DNA of 38,066 nt from an uncultured Bacteroidales bacterium (GCA_903923925.1 CAIXZF010000021.1:1-38066), one strand, 5' to 3'. Counted from the stretch's first letter, positions 15,726-26,484 are shown. Program-made: numbers and translations. Notes: a model not told the origin generated them from the sequence alone.

Positions 15726-18700
15726 ATGAAAAAAAAGTACTTTGGTTTAATTCTATTCCTAATGATCTGCAGTTTGGGTATCAAAGCTCAAAACATCGTT
15801 ATCACCGAGATCATGTACAATGATCCATCAGGAGGCACAACCGGAGATTCTCTTGAATTTCTGGAAGTCTATAATCCTGGCCTGGTGTCCGTTGATCTTA
15901 CTGGCTATCAATTTACTGCCGGCATAACGTATAGCTTTGCTGCCGGCTCTTCAATAGCTGCACAAGGCTATCTGATTGTTGCGAAATCGAGTACAATTAT
16001 TCAGAATTACTTTGGAATTACCGGTGTTCTTCAATGGGATGCAGGACAGTCACTCGCCAATAACGGTGAAGCTCTTGTTCTTAAAAATGGATCAGCGGTA
16101 ACTGTTGATTCGGTAAGATATTACAATACAGCACCCTGGCCAACCTACCCGAACGGGCTTGGCAGCAGTTTGATGTTATGTGATCCTTTTCTTGATAATA
16201 ATGTTGGCAGTAACTGGAGCGGAAGTTCCTCAATTAATGCCAGTTTATATGCATCTGTTAACAATGTGGCCGTTTATGCCACTCCTCTGGCTGGATGTAA
16301 CTTTCTTCCTCCCTACACTCCTGTTTTTGCGACTATCCCCTATCTGGAAAGTTTTGACAATGACTGGCTGATAGCTAATAATTTACGGGATGTGCCAAAT
16401 AATCACTGGTTGAACACACCGAATGTTGGTAATAATTCCTGGCGCAGAGAAAGTGACGGCGCAGGCGGAAGCTGGACAGCAATTACCACCGGAGCCTACA
16501 CTCCTGTTGCTGCTAATGCGACCACTCATTCAGCACGTTTCCATTCTTCTACGGCCACAACCGCTTCAGTTGGCAACCTCGATCTTTATGTGAATTTAAG
16601 TCCGGCAGGAGATAAAAAAATGAAATTCTGGTATATGAATTCGAGTGGAACCGACAGTTTGTCTGTTTATCTTTCGAACGACAATGGTGCAACGTTTAAC
16701 TATCTGACTAAATTTATTACAAATTCAGGAACAGCCTGGGAGCAGAAACAGGTAATTATTCAGAATGCCACCTCAGCAACAAGCGTAATCAGGTTCAGAG
16801 GAACAGCAATAACAGGAACTACGGATATCGGAATTGATGAAGTAGAAATTGCAGTTCTTGTTCAGGATGATGCAGGTGTTTTTAGTATTACAGCGCCTAC
16901 TACTGCGATGGCAAATTTAACAGAGGATGTTAAAGTTGTTGTACGCAACTATGGTGCAAATACAATGAATAATGTTAGCGTTCATTGGGCAGTAGATGGA
17001 AATGCGCAGACAGACGTTGTTATTTCTGACCCTGTTTTATCTCAGCAGAACAGTGCTGAAATCACACTTGGAGCCTATACTTTTCCTTCAACAGGAGTTT
17101 CCCACATCAAAGCATGGACAAGTCTTCCAAACGGCAATACAGATCCTGATGCCGGCAACGATTCAGCCTTTAAAACTGTTTATTTCCAAACATACGCAAC
17201 GATTCCGCTTTTCGAAAATTTCGACAGTGTTTGGATTAACAAGCTTTCGACACATGATGTACCCAGCAATTTCTGGGCAAATGAGCCTGCTACAGGCAGC
17301 AATTCATGGAGAAGAGCTGATGATGGTGCAACGGCAGCCTGGACGAATCCTACAGTTGGAGCATACACACCTGCAGGAGCAAATGCTACAGTTCAATCCG
17401 CCAGATTCCATACAAGCGGATCAGCAGGAGGACAGATTGGAGCCCTTTCGCTTTATATTGATATGAGTACACCTGGCGACAAAGAACTTCGGTTCTACCA
17501 CAATAACACAGCAGGAAATGACAGCCTTGCAATCTCTATTTCCACCGACGGAGGAAATACATTTACCTTCTTACAGAAATATACCGCTGCAACCACATGG
17601 ACAGCTCACACCATTTTTCTGGGAAATATCTCATCGCCACAAACAGTAATCCGGTTCAGGGTTACCTCGAATACAGGTGGTAATACAGATGTTGGACTTG
17701 ACCAGGTGATTGTAAATCTTGTTCAGCCGGACGTTGGAGTAAGCAAACTGATTGCACCAGTTTCAGGCTGTAATATTGCAGCTAACAGCGATATGATAGT
17801 ACGGGTCAAGAATTTTGCAAACCTGAGTGTTTCAAACATTGATGTTCACTCATCAGCAGGAACTTTCACAGTTGCTGGTCCTCTGGAGCCCGGAGATAGT
17901 GTTGATGTTAATGTTGGTACAGTTACCATCCTGGTTGGAACAATACAGAACCTGTCGTTTTACACCTCACTTAGCGGCGATATCAATGCATTGAACGACA
18001 CTTTACATGCTGCAGTGAAACATTCCACACAAATAAGCACTTTCCCATATCTTGAAGATTTCGAGACCGGCAGCACTGGAACTTTCGACCTGATTGGAAG
18101 TACCAATGCCCAAACAAGCATTGAAACCGGGATAGGGTATACTGGCAGTGTTGGTTTAAGAATGACCGGAAATGCTGCAGGCACCTGGCCGGCAAACTCT
18201 GGTACAACTACAACAGCAACACAGGCTTTCAGCTATGCCGATCATAAAGGAATTGTATCCAGCAGCTGCCAGATTGATGGAACAACACTTAATGCTCCAG
18301 AGCTAAAAGTAAGGTTCAGACAAACATACAGCACTGGATTAGCCTATAATTATTTCAGAGTTGTTGCAAACGACACTGTAGTTCTTGCAGATAATAACGG
18401 AAAGACCTTCTTTAATGCCGCAACTCAGGATGCAGATACTTTTGACTTACATACTTTCGACTTACAGCCATACGCCAACAGTCTGTTTAAAATTTCATTT
18501 CAGTCGGCATGTAAATACAACAATGCAACAGGGCAAAACGGCTTTGGTGATAATGTTATTCTTGACAATATCCTGATAAAAGACAAAATGCCGCTTGATG
18601 CCGGAGTTACAGCTATTATTTCACCCTCAAGTGATTGCAATTTAAGTAGTGGTGAGAATGTTAAAATTAGCGTTAAGAATTTTGGGGCAGACACGCTTTA

Positions 18701-20594
18701 TAATATTCCTGTATACTACAAAATAAACAATGGCATACCCTCTTCAGCTATTATTAATACTGTATTAATTGCCGGAGAAAGCATGGATTTTATTTTTCCT
18801 GTTAATGCAAATTTAGGAGCACCAGGGACTTATACTCTTTCTGCCGGTACAATTTTACCGGGAGATGGTGATGCTACCAATGACATTAAGGAAAAAATTA
18901 TTGTTAACACACCCTATGTATCTGCTTTCCCATATCTTGATAATTTTGAAGCAGCTAATTCAGGCTGGTCGGGCTTAGCAATTTCAGGAATAAACGACTG
19001 GGAGCATGGAACACCGGCTCAAGCCATTATAAATACCGCTCACAGTGGTGCAAGCGTATGGATGACAGGTTTGGCAGCTGATTACAGCGACAATTCAAGC
19101 AGTGCGCTTGTATCTCCCTGCTTTAACATGAGCTCACTTGTAAACCCTATTTTGAGTGTTTGGTTGAATTTCCATTCAGAGGCCAATTTTGATGCCATGG
19201 TTCTGGAGAGTTCCAACAATGGCGGTACCTGGACAAAGGTAACAGGAACCCCTTTCTACAATAACAACAGCAACCAGGGTACAATACCAGGGCCAAAATG
19301 GAGTGGAAACAACAATGGCTGGACATTCTATACAACAACTATTACTTCTTTAGCTGGCAGTTCGAAAGTGCAGTTCAGGTTCAGGTTTGCTTCAGATAAC
19401 GGCCAAACCGATGAAGGTTTTGCTGTGGATGATTTCAGCATTTCAGAGGCATATCCCGATTTAATTATCTCTCAGCTTGTTAGTCCGCTTAGTGCATGTG
19501 GAATGACGGCAACAGAAACTGTTACAGTAAATGTGCGGAATAACGGATTTGCAGCAGCGAATGGTTTTTCTGTTGGAATGAAAATGGACGCAGGAGCGAA
19601 TATTACTGAAGTTTCTACAGATACAATTCTTCCGGGAGCAGTAGTTCCCTATACTTTCACTGCCACAGCCAATGCAACTCCTTTCGGTATTCATCATTTT
19701 ACCGTTAGAGCAATTAGTGCTGCCGACATGAATCACGCAAACGATTCTGCCACTGTGAAACTATACAATACCAACGATATCACCAATCCTCCCGGAACAG
19801 TTGATTTTGAAACATCGGCTTCTTTCCAGTTAGTTGGATTAAAGAATGCTGCTCAGTCAAAAGCTGATGCAATGGCAGGTATCGGAGCAAATGGAAGTGT
19901 AGGTTTATTATTGACAGGAGGTGCAGCTTCAACCTGGCCAAATAACAGTGGCAATACCACTACTGTGAACCAGGCTTTCGGATATGCTGATCATATTGCA
20001 AGTGTTTACACCTGCGATATCTATACAACTTCGGCAGCTCTTTGGGCACTTTCTTTTGACATGATGCAGACCTATGCAGATGGCCCAAGGAATTCATGGG
20101 CAAGGGTTATGCTTAACGACAATATTTACCTGCATGAAATGGGAACAGGAGATTCTACCTATAATCCTGTTACGGCAAGTTCAGATGTTTACGAAAATCA
20201 CATGATCCTTTTACCTTTTGCTGCGCCTTACAAAATAAGTCTGCAGGCAGCCTGTAAGTACGATGCTGCGCATTCGGCCAGTGGAATTGCTGATGCCACC
20301 TATCTCGACAACATCGGAATTATTATTATAGAAGGTATCGACAAGGGAGCAGAGCTTTCTATGCTGGTATATCCAAATCCTGCGAAGGAACTGCTGAATT
20401 TCAGTTTTGGCAGGGTACTGGACAATGCTGTGATAGAAGTCCGCAACCTGCAGGGACAACTTCTTAACAGTCAGTCATTTGCCGGCAAAAAAGAATTTAT
20501 GCTTGACCTCAAAGCATTGCCAGCAGGTGTTTATTCACTTTCAGTTAAAAGTAATGAGGCTTCCAGAACACTGAAATTTGTTCATACCCGATAA
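15726..20594 (+). CDS. T9SS-exported LTD multidomain protein (array member A)
   Basis: The 1622-aa protein has a signal peptide (1-22, ending IKAQ) and a lamin-tail domain (about 23-155) starting NIVITEIMYNDPSGG. Two MAM-like beta-sandwich modules follow (about 200-380 and 489-668), each with N-SWRR and a D-I/V-G-I/L-D end. Then come alternating CARDB-like linkers (about 383-487, 669-768, 957-1062, 1243-1348) and three further sandwich modules (about 770-955, 1068-1242, 1350-1537). The C-terminus (1545-1622) is a type A T9SS sorting domain: LVYPNPAKELL, VRNLQGQLL, LPAGVYSLSV, ending KFVHTR. It should be secreted and attached to the cell surface. No catalytic motif is visible; an adhesive or structural role is inferred. 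It starts the three-gene paralogous array. Confidence 0.9.
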   Translation: MKKKYFGLILFLMICSLGIKAQNIVITEIMYNDPSGGTTGDSLEFLEVYNPGLVSVDLTGYQFTAGITYSFAAGSSIAAQGYLIVAKSSTIIQNYFGITGVLQWDAGQSLANNGEALVLKNGSAVTVDSVRYYNTAPWPTYPNGLGSSLMLCDPFLDNNVGSNWSGSSSINASLYASVNNVAVYATPLAGCNFLPPYTPVFATIPYLESFDNDWLIANNLRDVPNNHWLNTPNVGNNSWRRESDGAGGSWTAITTGAYTPVAANATTHSARFHSSTATTASVGNLDLYVNLSPAGDKKMKFWYMNSSGTDSLSVYLSNDNGATFNYLTKFITNSGTAWEQKQVIIQNATSATSVIRFRGTAITGTTDIGIDEVEIAVLVQDDAGVFSITAPTTAMANLTEDVKVVVRNYGANTMNNVSVHWAVDGNAQTDVVISDPVLSQQNSAEITLGAYTFPSTGVSHIKAWTSLPNGNTDPDAGNDSAFKTVYFQTYATIPLFENFDSVWINKLSTHDVPSNFWANEPATGSNSWRRADDGATAAWTNPTVGAYTPAGANATVQSARFHTSGSAGGQIGALSLYIDMSTPGDKELRFYHNNTAGNDSLAISISTDGGNTFTFLQKYTAATTWTAHTIFLGNISSPQTVIRFRVTSNTGGNTDVGLDQVIVNLVQPDVGVSKLIAPVSGCNIAANSDMIVRVKNFANLSVSNIDVHSSAGTFTVAGPLEPGDSVDVNVGTVTILVGTIQNLSFYTSLSGDINALNDTLHAAVKHSTQISTFPYLEDFETGSTGTFDLIGSTNAQTSIETGIGYTGSVGLRMTGNAAGTWPANSGTTTTATQAFSYADHKGIVSSSCQIDGTTLNAPELKVRFRQTYSTGLAYNYFRVVANDTVVLADNNGKTFFNAATQDADTFDLHTFDLQPYANSLFKISFQSACKYNNATGQNGFGDNVILDNILIKDKMPLDAGVTAIISPSSDCNLSSGENVKISVKNFGADTLYNIPVYYKINNGIPSSAIINTVLIAGESMDFIFPVNANLGAPGTYTLSAGTILPGDGDATNDIKEKIIVNTPYVSAFPYLDNFEAANSGWSGLAISGINDWEHGTPAQAIINTAHSGASVWMTGLAADYSDNSSSALVSPCFNMSSLVNPILSVWLNFHSEANFDAMVLESSNNGGTWTKVTGTPFYNNNSNQGTIPGPKWSGNNNGWTFYTTTITSLAGSSKVQFRFRFASDNGQTDEGFAVDDFSISEAYPDLIISQLVSPLSACGMTATETVTVNVRNNGFAAANGFSVGMKMDAGANITEVSTDTILPGAVVPYTFTATANATPFGIHHFTVRAISAADMNHANDSATVKLYNTNDITNPPGTVDFETSASFQLVGLKNAAQSKADAMAGIGANGSVGLLLTGGAASTWPNNSGNTTTVNQAFGYADHIASVYTCDIYTTSAALWALSFDMMQTYADGPRNSWARVMLNDNIYLHEMGTGDSTYNPVTASSDVYENHMILLPFAAPYKISLQAACKYDAAHSASGIADATYLDNIGIIIIEGIDKGAELSMLVYPNPAKELLNFSFGRVLDNAVIEVRNLQGQLLNSQSFAGKKEFMLDLKALPAGVYSLSVKSNEASRTLKFVHTR
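16323..17729 (+). repeat. Two 289-residue repeat modules in protein A
   Basis: Residues 200-380 and 489-668 are homologous and start 289 residues (867 bp) apart. The second is closest to the third module of protein B: both contain SAGGQIG and ELRxxHxNTAG, and both are followed by AANSDMIVRVKNF. Confidence 0.8.
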
Positions 20595-20671
20595 AAACAA
20601 GTGCTATTTTTTTGTACATTTATCAAGTCCACCGATATATAATCGATATTGTTACACTTAATTACCTTTTT

Positions 20672-23600
20672 ATGAAAAAGCTTTACGTCATGATTCTGGT
20701 ATTTGTAGCTTTCTGCTTTGTTAGCGCTAACGCTCAAAGCATCGTAATTACTGAAATAATGTATAATGATCCATCGGGAGGGACGAGTGGCGATTCGCTG
20801 GAATTCATTGAGCTATTTAACAATAGCACAGAATCCGTCGATATGACAAGTTTCCAGTTTTCAACAGGAGTTAAAATAATATTTCCTGCTATGAGTATTC
20901 CTTCGTGGGGCTATGTTGTTGTGGCAAAGAATGCAGCTGCAGTTCAGAATTTCTTCGGAATAACTGGTGTTTTACAATGGGACAATGGCGAAACCTTATC
21001 AAACACAGGAGAGGCTCTTGTTTTAAAAGATGCCTCAACGAATTTAATAGACTCAGTAAGTTATTTACCAACGGCACCATGGCCAACAGCCGCCAATGGT
21101 TTTGGCGGCAGCATCATGCTTTGCGATCCTTCACTGCCAGGAACGGCTGGCGCCAGCTGGATAGCAGCCATGCCTTCGAATGCCTCAATCTATCCAAACA
21201 TTGCAGGCTATCCTGTTTTTGCCACACCAGGTACAGGCTGCACAGTTACCCCCCCTTATGTTCCGGTGCTAGCCTCTTTTCCATATCATGAAGCCTTCAA
21301 CCTTGCCTGGATTAATGGTGATAATTACCGTGATGCTCCAAAAAACACCTGGCGCAACACACCTGCTTCAGGAAATGCCTCCTGGAGACGCGAAGATGAC
21401 GGAAGTTCTGCTGCCTGGACAAATGTAACCACAGGTGCTTATACACCAGCCGGGGCGCAGAACAGCATCCATTCTGCAAGGTTTCATACAGCCGGAGCAA
21501 CGGCAGGAACACAGGGAACCCTCGATTTATTTGTATTCCTGGGCATGACCGGATATAAAAAACTAAGCTTCTGGTATCTGAACACAGCCGGAACAGATAG
21601 TTTGGCAGTATGGGCATCGAGTGATAACGGAGCAACATTTACCTTTCTTCAGAAATATACAACAACGGCTGTTGGCTGGGAAAAGAAACAAATCAGCCTT
21701 GGGAACATTGTTGGTAACTATGGAATTATTCGCTTCAAAGCAACTTCAAATGCCGGAACATCCGATATCGGAATCGATGAAGTAGATGTGGCTATGACCC
21801 CCAATGATGATGCAGGAGTAGCTGACATCGTTTCTCCGAGTAGCTTTCTCTCCAATCTTTCAGATACAGTTAAAGTTACCGTTAAAAATTATGGCAGCAA
21901 CGACCTTAATAATGTAACAATTAACTGGCAGGTTAATGGCATTCTTCAAACTCCTTATGTTTTAAATACTCCTGTTTTACCAACCCAAACGAGTGGAGTT
22001 ATTGTTCTTGGACCCTATACTTTCAATGCAGGTGGAATTTCAACCATAAAAGCATGGACAAGCCTTCCAAACGGGAATACAGATAGTGATATCACAAACG
22101 ACAGTGCTTCCAAGCCTGTTTATTATCAGACCTATGCCAGCATTCCATTCACTGAGACATTTGAAACCCAATGGCTCGACAAGCAGGGAACACATGATGC
22201 ACCGGGAGAATTCTGGGCTAACAGTCCGCTTACAGGCAACAATTCGTGGCGCAGGGTAGATGATGGTGCAAGTGCAGCATGGACTGCTGTTGCTACAGGT
22301 TTGTATACACCAGCGGGGGCAAACAGTTCGTTATACTCTGCCCGTTTTCACACGGGTGCCGCCACTGCAGGTACACAGGGAATACTTAACCTGTATGCTA
22401 ACTTTAGCACAGCAGGATCGAAACGTCTAACATTCTGGCACTTAAACACCTCAGGAACCGACAGTTTAGCAGTTTGGATTTCAACAGATAACGGAGGCAA
22501 TTTCACCTTCCTTCAAAAATATACGACTTCAGGTACAGCCTGGATACAACGTAAAATAGATATCGGGGAAATTAATTCGCCAACAGTTATTATCCGTTTT
22601 CGCGCTACTGGAACTGCAGGTACAAATCCTACCGATATCGGGCTTGATGATGTTCAGCTTAGCCTGATACCAGCAGATGATGCCGGAGTTCTGAGTTTCA
22701 CATCCCCCAATACAATGTTAAGCAACCTAACTGATACTGTTAAAGTTACACTTAAAAACTTCGGAGGCAACACACTTACAAGCGCCCAAATTCACTGGGA
22801 AATTGATGGTCAGGTTCAACCCGATGTAAGCTGGAACGGATCAATACCTTCATTAGGTGTTTCCAATACAATTACCCTGGGTGGATATACATTCCCAACA
22901 GGTCTGATTTCAAAAATTAAAGTCTGGACGTTCAATCCAAACGGGAATCCGGATTCCGATCATGCTAATGATACTTTAAGTAAAAGCACGTATTTCCAAT
23001 CGTATGCAACGCTTCCATATATTGAACACTTTGAAAATACATGGATAAATAAACAGGCTACACATGATGTTCCAAGTTTTTACTGGCTTAACAGTCCTGT
23101 AAGCGGAAGTAACTCATGGCGGAGGAATGATGACGGCGCATCTGCTGCATGGACAAATGCAACAGCAGGCCCTTATACTCCGGGAGGTGCAAGCGGGAGC
23201 ACCTATTCAGCAAGATTTCATACCGGTGGCAGTGCAGGCGGCCAGATTGGCTACCTCTATCTTTACGTAAATATGAACACAGCGGGTGATAAGGAATTAC
23301 GCTACTGGCATATTAATACAGCTGGTCAGGATAGTCTTGCAATCTCCATTTCTGTTGATGGCGGAGCAACCTATACCTTCCTGCAGAAATATTCTGTTGC
23401 TGCCACATGGACACAACATATTGTACCACTGGGAAGTATCAGTTCTCCCACTACAATAATCCGGTTCAGGGTAACTTCAAATACAGGAGGAAATACAGAT
23501 GTTGGTTTGGATGAAGTAAGTGTTTCTCCTTTAATACCTGATGCCGGAGTTACAAAAATTCTGGCACCTGTGTCAGGGTGCGCTATTGCTGCCAATTCAG

Positions 23601-26404
23601 ATATGATAGTAAGAGTAAAGAATTTCAGCTCTTTGCCAATAACCGATATTCCGGTACATTCGATAGCCGGAGTTTATACAATTACAAGCACCCTTCAACC
23701 CGGCGACAGTATAGATTTTAATGTTGGAACAGTAACAATTCCTGCCGGTACAGTTTCGAATCTGAAATTCTATACCACGCTCACAGGCGATATTTTCCCG
23801 ATGAATGATACGCTTAAAGTAAAACTGACGAGTTATGCCCCGATTAATACCTTCCCTTTCCTCGAAGACTTTGAAACCGGCACTACTCCATACTTTGCAC
23901 TTCAGGGTGCAGCAAATGCGAAGCTTACCATTAATCCTGTACTCGGCAACCTAGGCTCCTACGGGCTTCTGATGACAGGTTTGGTTGCAGGAACCTGGCC
24001 GGGAAACACCGGCCAATCAACTACTCCTGCCCAGGCCTTTGCCTATGCCGACCATGCAGGAAAAGCCTACAGTGCTTGTATTGTTGATGCAAGCACACTA
24101 TCAAATCCTGAATTAAAAATCGACCTCCGCATGGGAAACAGTGCGGGCTGGGCATACAGTTATTTCAGGCTTGTTGTTAACGATACTGTTCCCCTGGCTG
24201 ATAATAATGGTATAATCAATTTTAACTCAGCAACAAATAATTCCGATCCTTATCTTACACATTCCTTCGATCTGTCGGCCTACGCAAATACACAATTCAA
24301 GCTTACATTCCAGTCGGCTTGTAAATATGACAACACAAACGGGCAGAACGGATTCGGCGACAATGTTTACCTCGACAATATCCGCATTAAGCAAAAGGTG
24401 GCAAACGATGCCGGTTTAATTTCAATTCTCTCACCTGTGAGCAGCTGTGGATTATCGGGCAGTGAACTCATCAGCGTGAATATTGGCAATTACGGCTATG
24501 ATTCGCTCTACTCAATCCAGGTTTATTACAGCATAAACGGCGGTACTGTAGTTACTGAAACCTTCAATCTGATGTTAGCTCCCGGTGGCGATACGGTGTA
24601 TACTTTTGTAGCGCCGGTAAATCTGAGCATCCCGGGAATTTACAACATCACAATAAGCCTTGGTCAGGATCTGGATCCAAGTAACAACTCCATGCAGATT
24701 TCTATTATCAACACACCTTTTATCAACAACTATTCTTATTTCGAAAATTTTGAAGGAACGAACAGCGGCTGGTCGAGTGGAATGCTTAGCGGAGCCAACG
24801 ACTGGCAGTTAGGGACAGCAGCGCAAGCTACCATTAACACTGCACACAGTGGCACAAACGCATGGATGACAGGCCTCACTGCAAATTATCACGACAATGC
24901 CAATTGTTATATTCAATCGCCTTGTTTCGATTTCACTACCCTGGTAAATCCAATGCTCAGCGTATGGCTTAACCTGAAAACCGAATTGAATTACGATGCC
25001 ATGATTCTTGAATCATCGGACAATGGAGGCGCATGGACCAAAGTTACTGGTGGCACAGGTTTTTACAACAACACCTCAACCCAGGGAAATCTCACACCGC
25101 CTAAATGGAGCGGAAGCACAACGGGCTGGACGCAATTTACAACTTCAGTTTCCAGCTTTGCAGGATCGCCAAAGGTTCAATTCCGCTTCCGTTTTGTTTC
25201 AGATTATGTTCAGAATGATGAAGGCGTTGCTATAGACGATTTCAACATCTCAGAAAAATCGCCTGATTTGACACTAAGGAGTATAATTGAACCCGCAAGT
25301 GGTTGCGATCTTCTTTCTCCTTCGCCTGTAAGTATAAGTGTTTCAAATTACGGCTTCATGCGCACCGACAGCCTGATTACAAGGCTTAAAGTTGATAATG
25401 GCGCCTATGTTTATGAAACTCATCACGACACATTGCAAGCCGGACAAACTAAAACCATCAACCTTACCGGCACTGCAAGCCTCACTCCTGCTGGAGAACA
25501 TCACCTAACAGTAGGAATATCAAACCCTTTCGATCCTTACCATTGGAACGATTCGCTGAATGTAACCGTATTTTCGACAATGCCAATTGCGAACCCTCCT
25601 GTTTTAACAGATTTCGAAGCTCCTGGATATTTCCAGTATTTCGGACTCAAAACTTCGGAGCAAACAATGGCATCCGTTGAAAACACTATTGGTGTGAATA
25701 ATGGCCACGCTATTTTAATGACTGGAGGTTCAGGTGGAACCTGGCCTGCAGGTGGAGGAAACACAACTACTTACGAGCAGGCCTTTGGATATGCTGATCA
25801 TTATGCCAGTATCTATTCCTGCGATATTACCATTCCCGGAGGCGGTTACTGGGCCCTGGTCTTCGATCTTAAGCAAACTTACAGCGAAGGACCAAATACT
25901 TCGTGGCTGAGAGTTATGAAAGATGATAACATTCTGCTTCATTCAGCTTCAACAAATGATTCCATATTTAAACCTTTAACTGCCAGCAGCGATCAATTCA
26001 GTGGTCAATTATTCATGCTTAGCGGTTTTGCTTCCCCTTTCAGGATAAGTATTGAAACAGCAAACAGATTAAATGCAGCAAATTCGCCCACAGGAATTGG
26101 CGACAACGCCTTTATCGACAACCTGGGAATTGCCTTCTTTGGCGGAATTCCTGAAAATGAAGGTTTGGCTATGATGATATATCCGAATCCTGCCAATGAT
26201 ATTCTAAATATTGAATTATCAAAAGCTATCAATTCAGGTATTGCAGAGGTTCGCAATATGCAGGGGCAGCTAGTGTTATCAAATCCGATAAATGGACAAC
26301 GGCAATTCTCAATAAATCTGAAATCATTAACAGCTGGTGTTTATTCGCTGTTGATCCACAACAATGAAAATATACAAATCGTAAAATTTGTAAAAACGAA
26401 ATAA
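20672..26404 (+). CDS. T9SS-exported LTD multidomain protein (array member B)
   Basis: The chosen start, ATG at 20672, gives a proper signal peptide (MKKLYVMILVF to ANAQ) and 1910 aa; the frame is open upstream to 20612 but that extension is not signal-like. An LTD (about 23-155) is followed by three MAM-like modules (about 200-378, 489-668, 778-955) at exact 289-residue spacing, CARDB-like linkers, and modules at about 1060-1242, 1352-1528 and 1640-1826. A type A sorting domain (about 1835-1910) has IYPNPANDIL, VRNMQGQLV and LTAGVYSLLI. It is colinear with protein A except for one extra MAM-like module. The gene begins 77 bp after A. Predicted cell-surface protein of unknown function; no enzyme motif is visible. 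Confidence 0.9.
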   Translation: MKKLYVMILVFVAFCFVSANAQSIVITEIMYNDPSGGTSGDSLEFIELFNNSTESVDMTSFQFSTGVKIIFPAMSIPSWGYVVVAKNAAAVQNFFGITGVLQWDNGETLSNTGEALVLKDASTNLIDSVSYLPTAPWPTAANGFGGSIMLCDPSLPGTAGASWIAAMPSNASIYPNIAGYPVFATPGTGCTVTPPYVPVLASFPYHEAFNLAWINGDNYRDAPKNTWRNTPASGNASWRREDDGSSAAWTNVTTGAYTPAGAQNSIHSARFHTAGATAGTQGTLDLFVFLGMTGYKKLSFWYLNTAGTDSLAVWASSDNGATFTFLQKYTTTAVGWEKKQISLGNIVGNYGIIRFKATSNAGTSDIGIDEVDVAMTPNDDAGVADIVSPSSFLSNLSDTVKVTVKNYGSNDLNNVTINWQVNGILQTPYVLNTPVLPTQTSGVIVLGPYTFNAGGISTIKAWTSLPNGNTDSDITNDSASKPVYYQTYASIPFTETFETQWLDKQGTHDAPGEFWANSPLTGNNSWRRVDDGASAAWTAVATGLYTPAGANSSLYSARFHTGAATAGTQGILNLYANFSTAGSKRLTFWHLNTSGTDSLAVWISTDNGGNFTFLQKYTTSGTAWIQRKIDIGEINSPTVIIRFRATGTAGTNPTDIGLDDVQLSLIPADDAGVLSFTSPNTMLSNLTDTVKVTLKNFGGNTLTSAQIHWEIDGQVQPDVSWNGSIPSLGVSNTITLGGYTFPTGLISKIKVWTFNPNGNPDSDHANDTLSKSTYFQSYATLPYIEHFENTWINKQATHDVPSFYWLNSPVSGSNSWRRNDDGASAAWTNATAGPYTPGGASGSTYSARFHTGGSAGGQIGYLYLYVNMNTAGDKELRYWHINTAGQDSLAISISVDGGATYTFLQKYSVAATWTQHIVPLGSISSPTTIIRFRVTSNTGGNTDVGLDEVSVSPLIPDAGVTKILAPVSGCAIAANSDMIVRVKNFSSLPITDIPVHSIAGVYTITSTLQPGDSIDFNVGTVTIPAGTVSNLKFYTTLTGDIFPMNDTLKVKLTSYAPINTFPFLEDFETGTTPYFALQGAANAKLTINPVLGNLGSYGLLMTGLVAGTWPGNTGQSTTPAQAFAYADHAGKAYSACIVDASTLSNPELKIDLRMGNSAGWAYSYFRLVVNDTVPLADNNGIINFNSATNNSDPYLTHSFDLSAYANTQFKLTFQSACKYDNTNGQNGFGDNVYLDNIRIKQKVANDAGLISILSPVSSCGLSGSELISVNIGNYGYDSLYSIQVYYSINGGTVVTETFNLMLAPGGDTVYTFVAPVNLSIPGIYNITISLGQDLDPSNNSMQISIINTPFINNYSYFENFEGTNSGWSSGMLSGANDWQLGTAAQATINTAHSGTNAWMTGLTANYHDNANCYIQSPCFDFTTLVNPMLSVWLNLKTELNYDAMILESSDNGGAWTKVTGGTGFYNNTSTQGNLTPPKWSGSTTGWTQFTTSVSSFAGSPKVQFRFRFVSDYVQNDEGVAIDDFNISEKSPDLTLRSIIEPASGCDLLSPSPVSISVSNYGFMRTDSLITRLKVDNGAYVYETHHDTLQAGQTKTINLTGTASLTPAGEHHLTVGISNPFDPYHWNDSLNVTVFSTMPIANPPVLTDFEAPGYFQYFGLKTSEQTMASVENTIGVNNGHAILMTGGSGGTWPAGGGNTTTYEQAFGYADHYASIYSCDITIPGGGYWALVFDLKQTYSEGPNTSWLRVMKDDNILLHSASTNDSIFKPLTASSDQFSGQLFMLSGFASPFRISIETANRLNAANSPTGIGDNAFIDNLGIAFFGGIPENEGLAMMIYPNPANDILNIELSKAINSGIAEVRNMQGQLVLSNPINGQRQFSINLKSLTAGVYSLLIHNNENIQIVKFVKTK
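21269..23536 (+). repeat. Three 289-residue repeat modules in protein B
   Basis: Modules begin at residues 200, 489 and 778, an exact 289-residue (867-bp) period. Each carries F-W or W-N, N/S-SWRR, DDGxSAAWT, YTPxGA, SARFHT, SLAVW/AISIS and TDIG/TDVGLDE blocks. High nucleotide similarity is visible within and between genes, for example the stretch near 22051 against 17113. Confidence 0.85.
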
Positions 26405-26417
26405 TATTTTTTGTTCC

Positions 26418-26446
26418 CGATGGGGTTGTGGACCACAACCCCATCG
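26418..26446. repeat. 14-bp perfect palindromic stem between B and C
   Basis: CGATGGGGTTGTGG (26418-26431) and its exact complement (26433-26446) surround a single A. The stem is GC-rich and much stronger than anything else in the array's intergenic regions, and lies 13 bases after the B stop and 38 bases before the C start. There is no T-run after it. It could attenuate or process the B-C transcript. A possible upstream extension of C's frame (ATG at 26428) would start inside this stem and is rejected. Confidence 0.75.
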
Positions 26447-26484
26447 TTAATGCAACATATTACAAATGTGTAAAACCAAATGCA

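Noticed and set aside
15793-16190. Lamin-tail domain as a sign of a nuclease or competence protein
   Set aside because: No nuclease motif follows. The domain sits behind a signal peptide in a T9SS protein, as is common for surface proteins.
16996-17466. 156-aa ORF inside protein A in another frame
   Set aside because: It is a frame shadow of the MAM-like module coding sequence, without its own start signals or recognisable domain.
20612-20671. Upstream extension of protein B starting at ATG 20612
   Set aside because: The signal peptide starting at 20672 matches that of protein A, while the extension is not signal-like.
26428-26484. Upstream extension of protein C starting at ATG 26428
   Set aside because: It begins inside a strong palindrome and would put 19 polar residues before a clear signal peptide at 26485.
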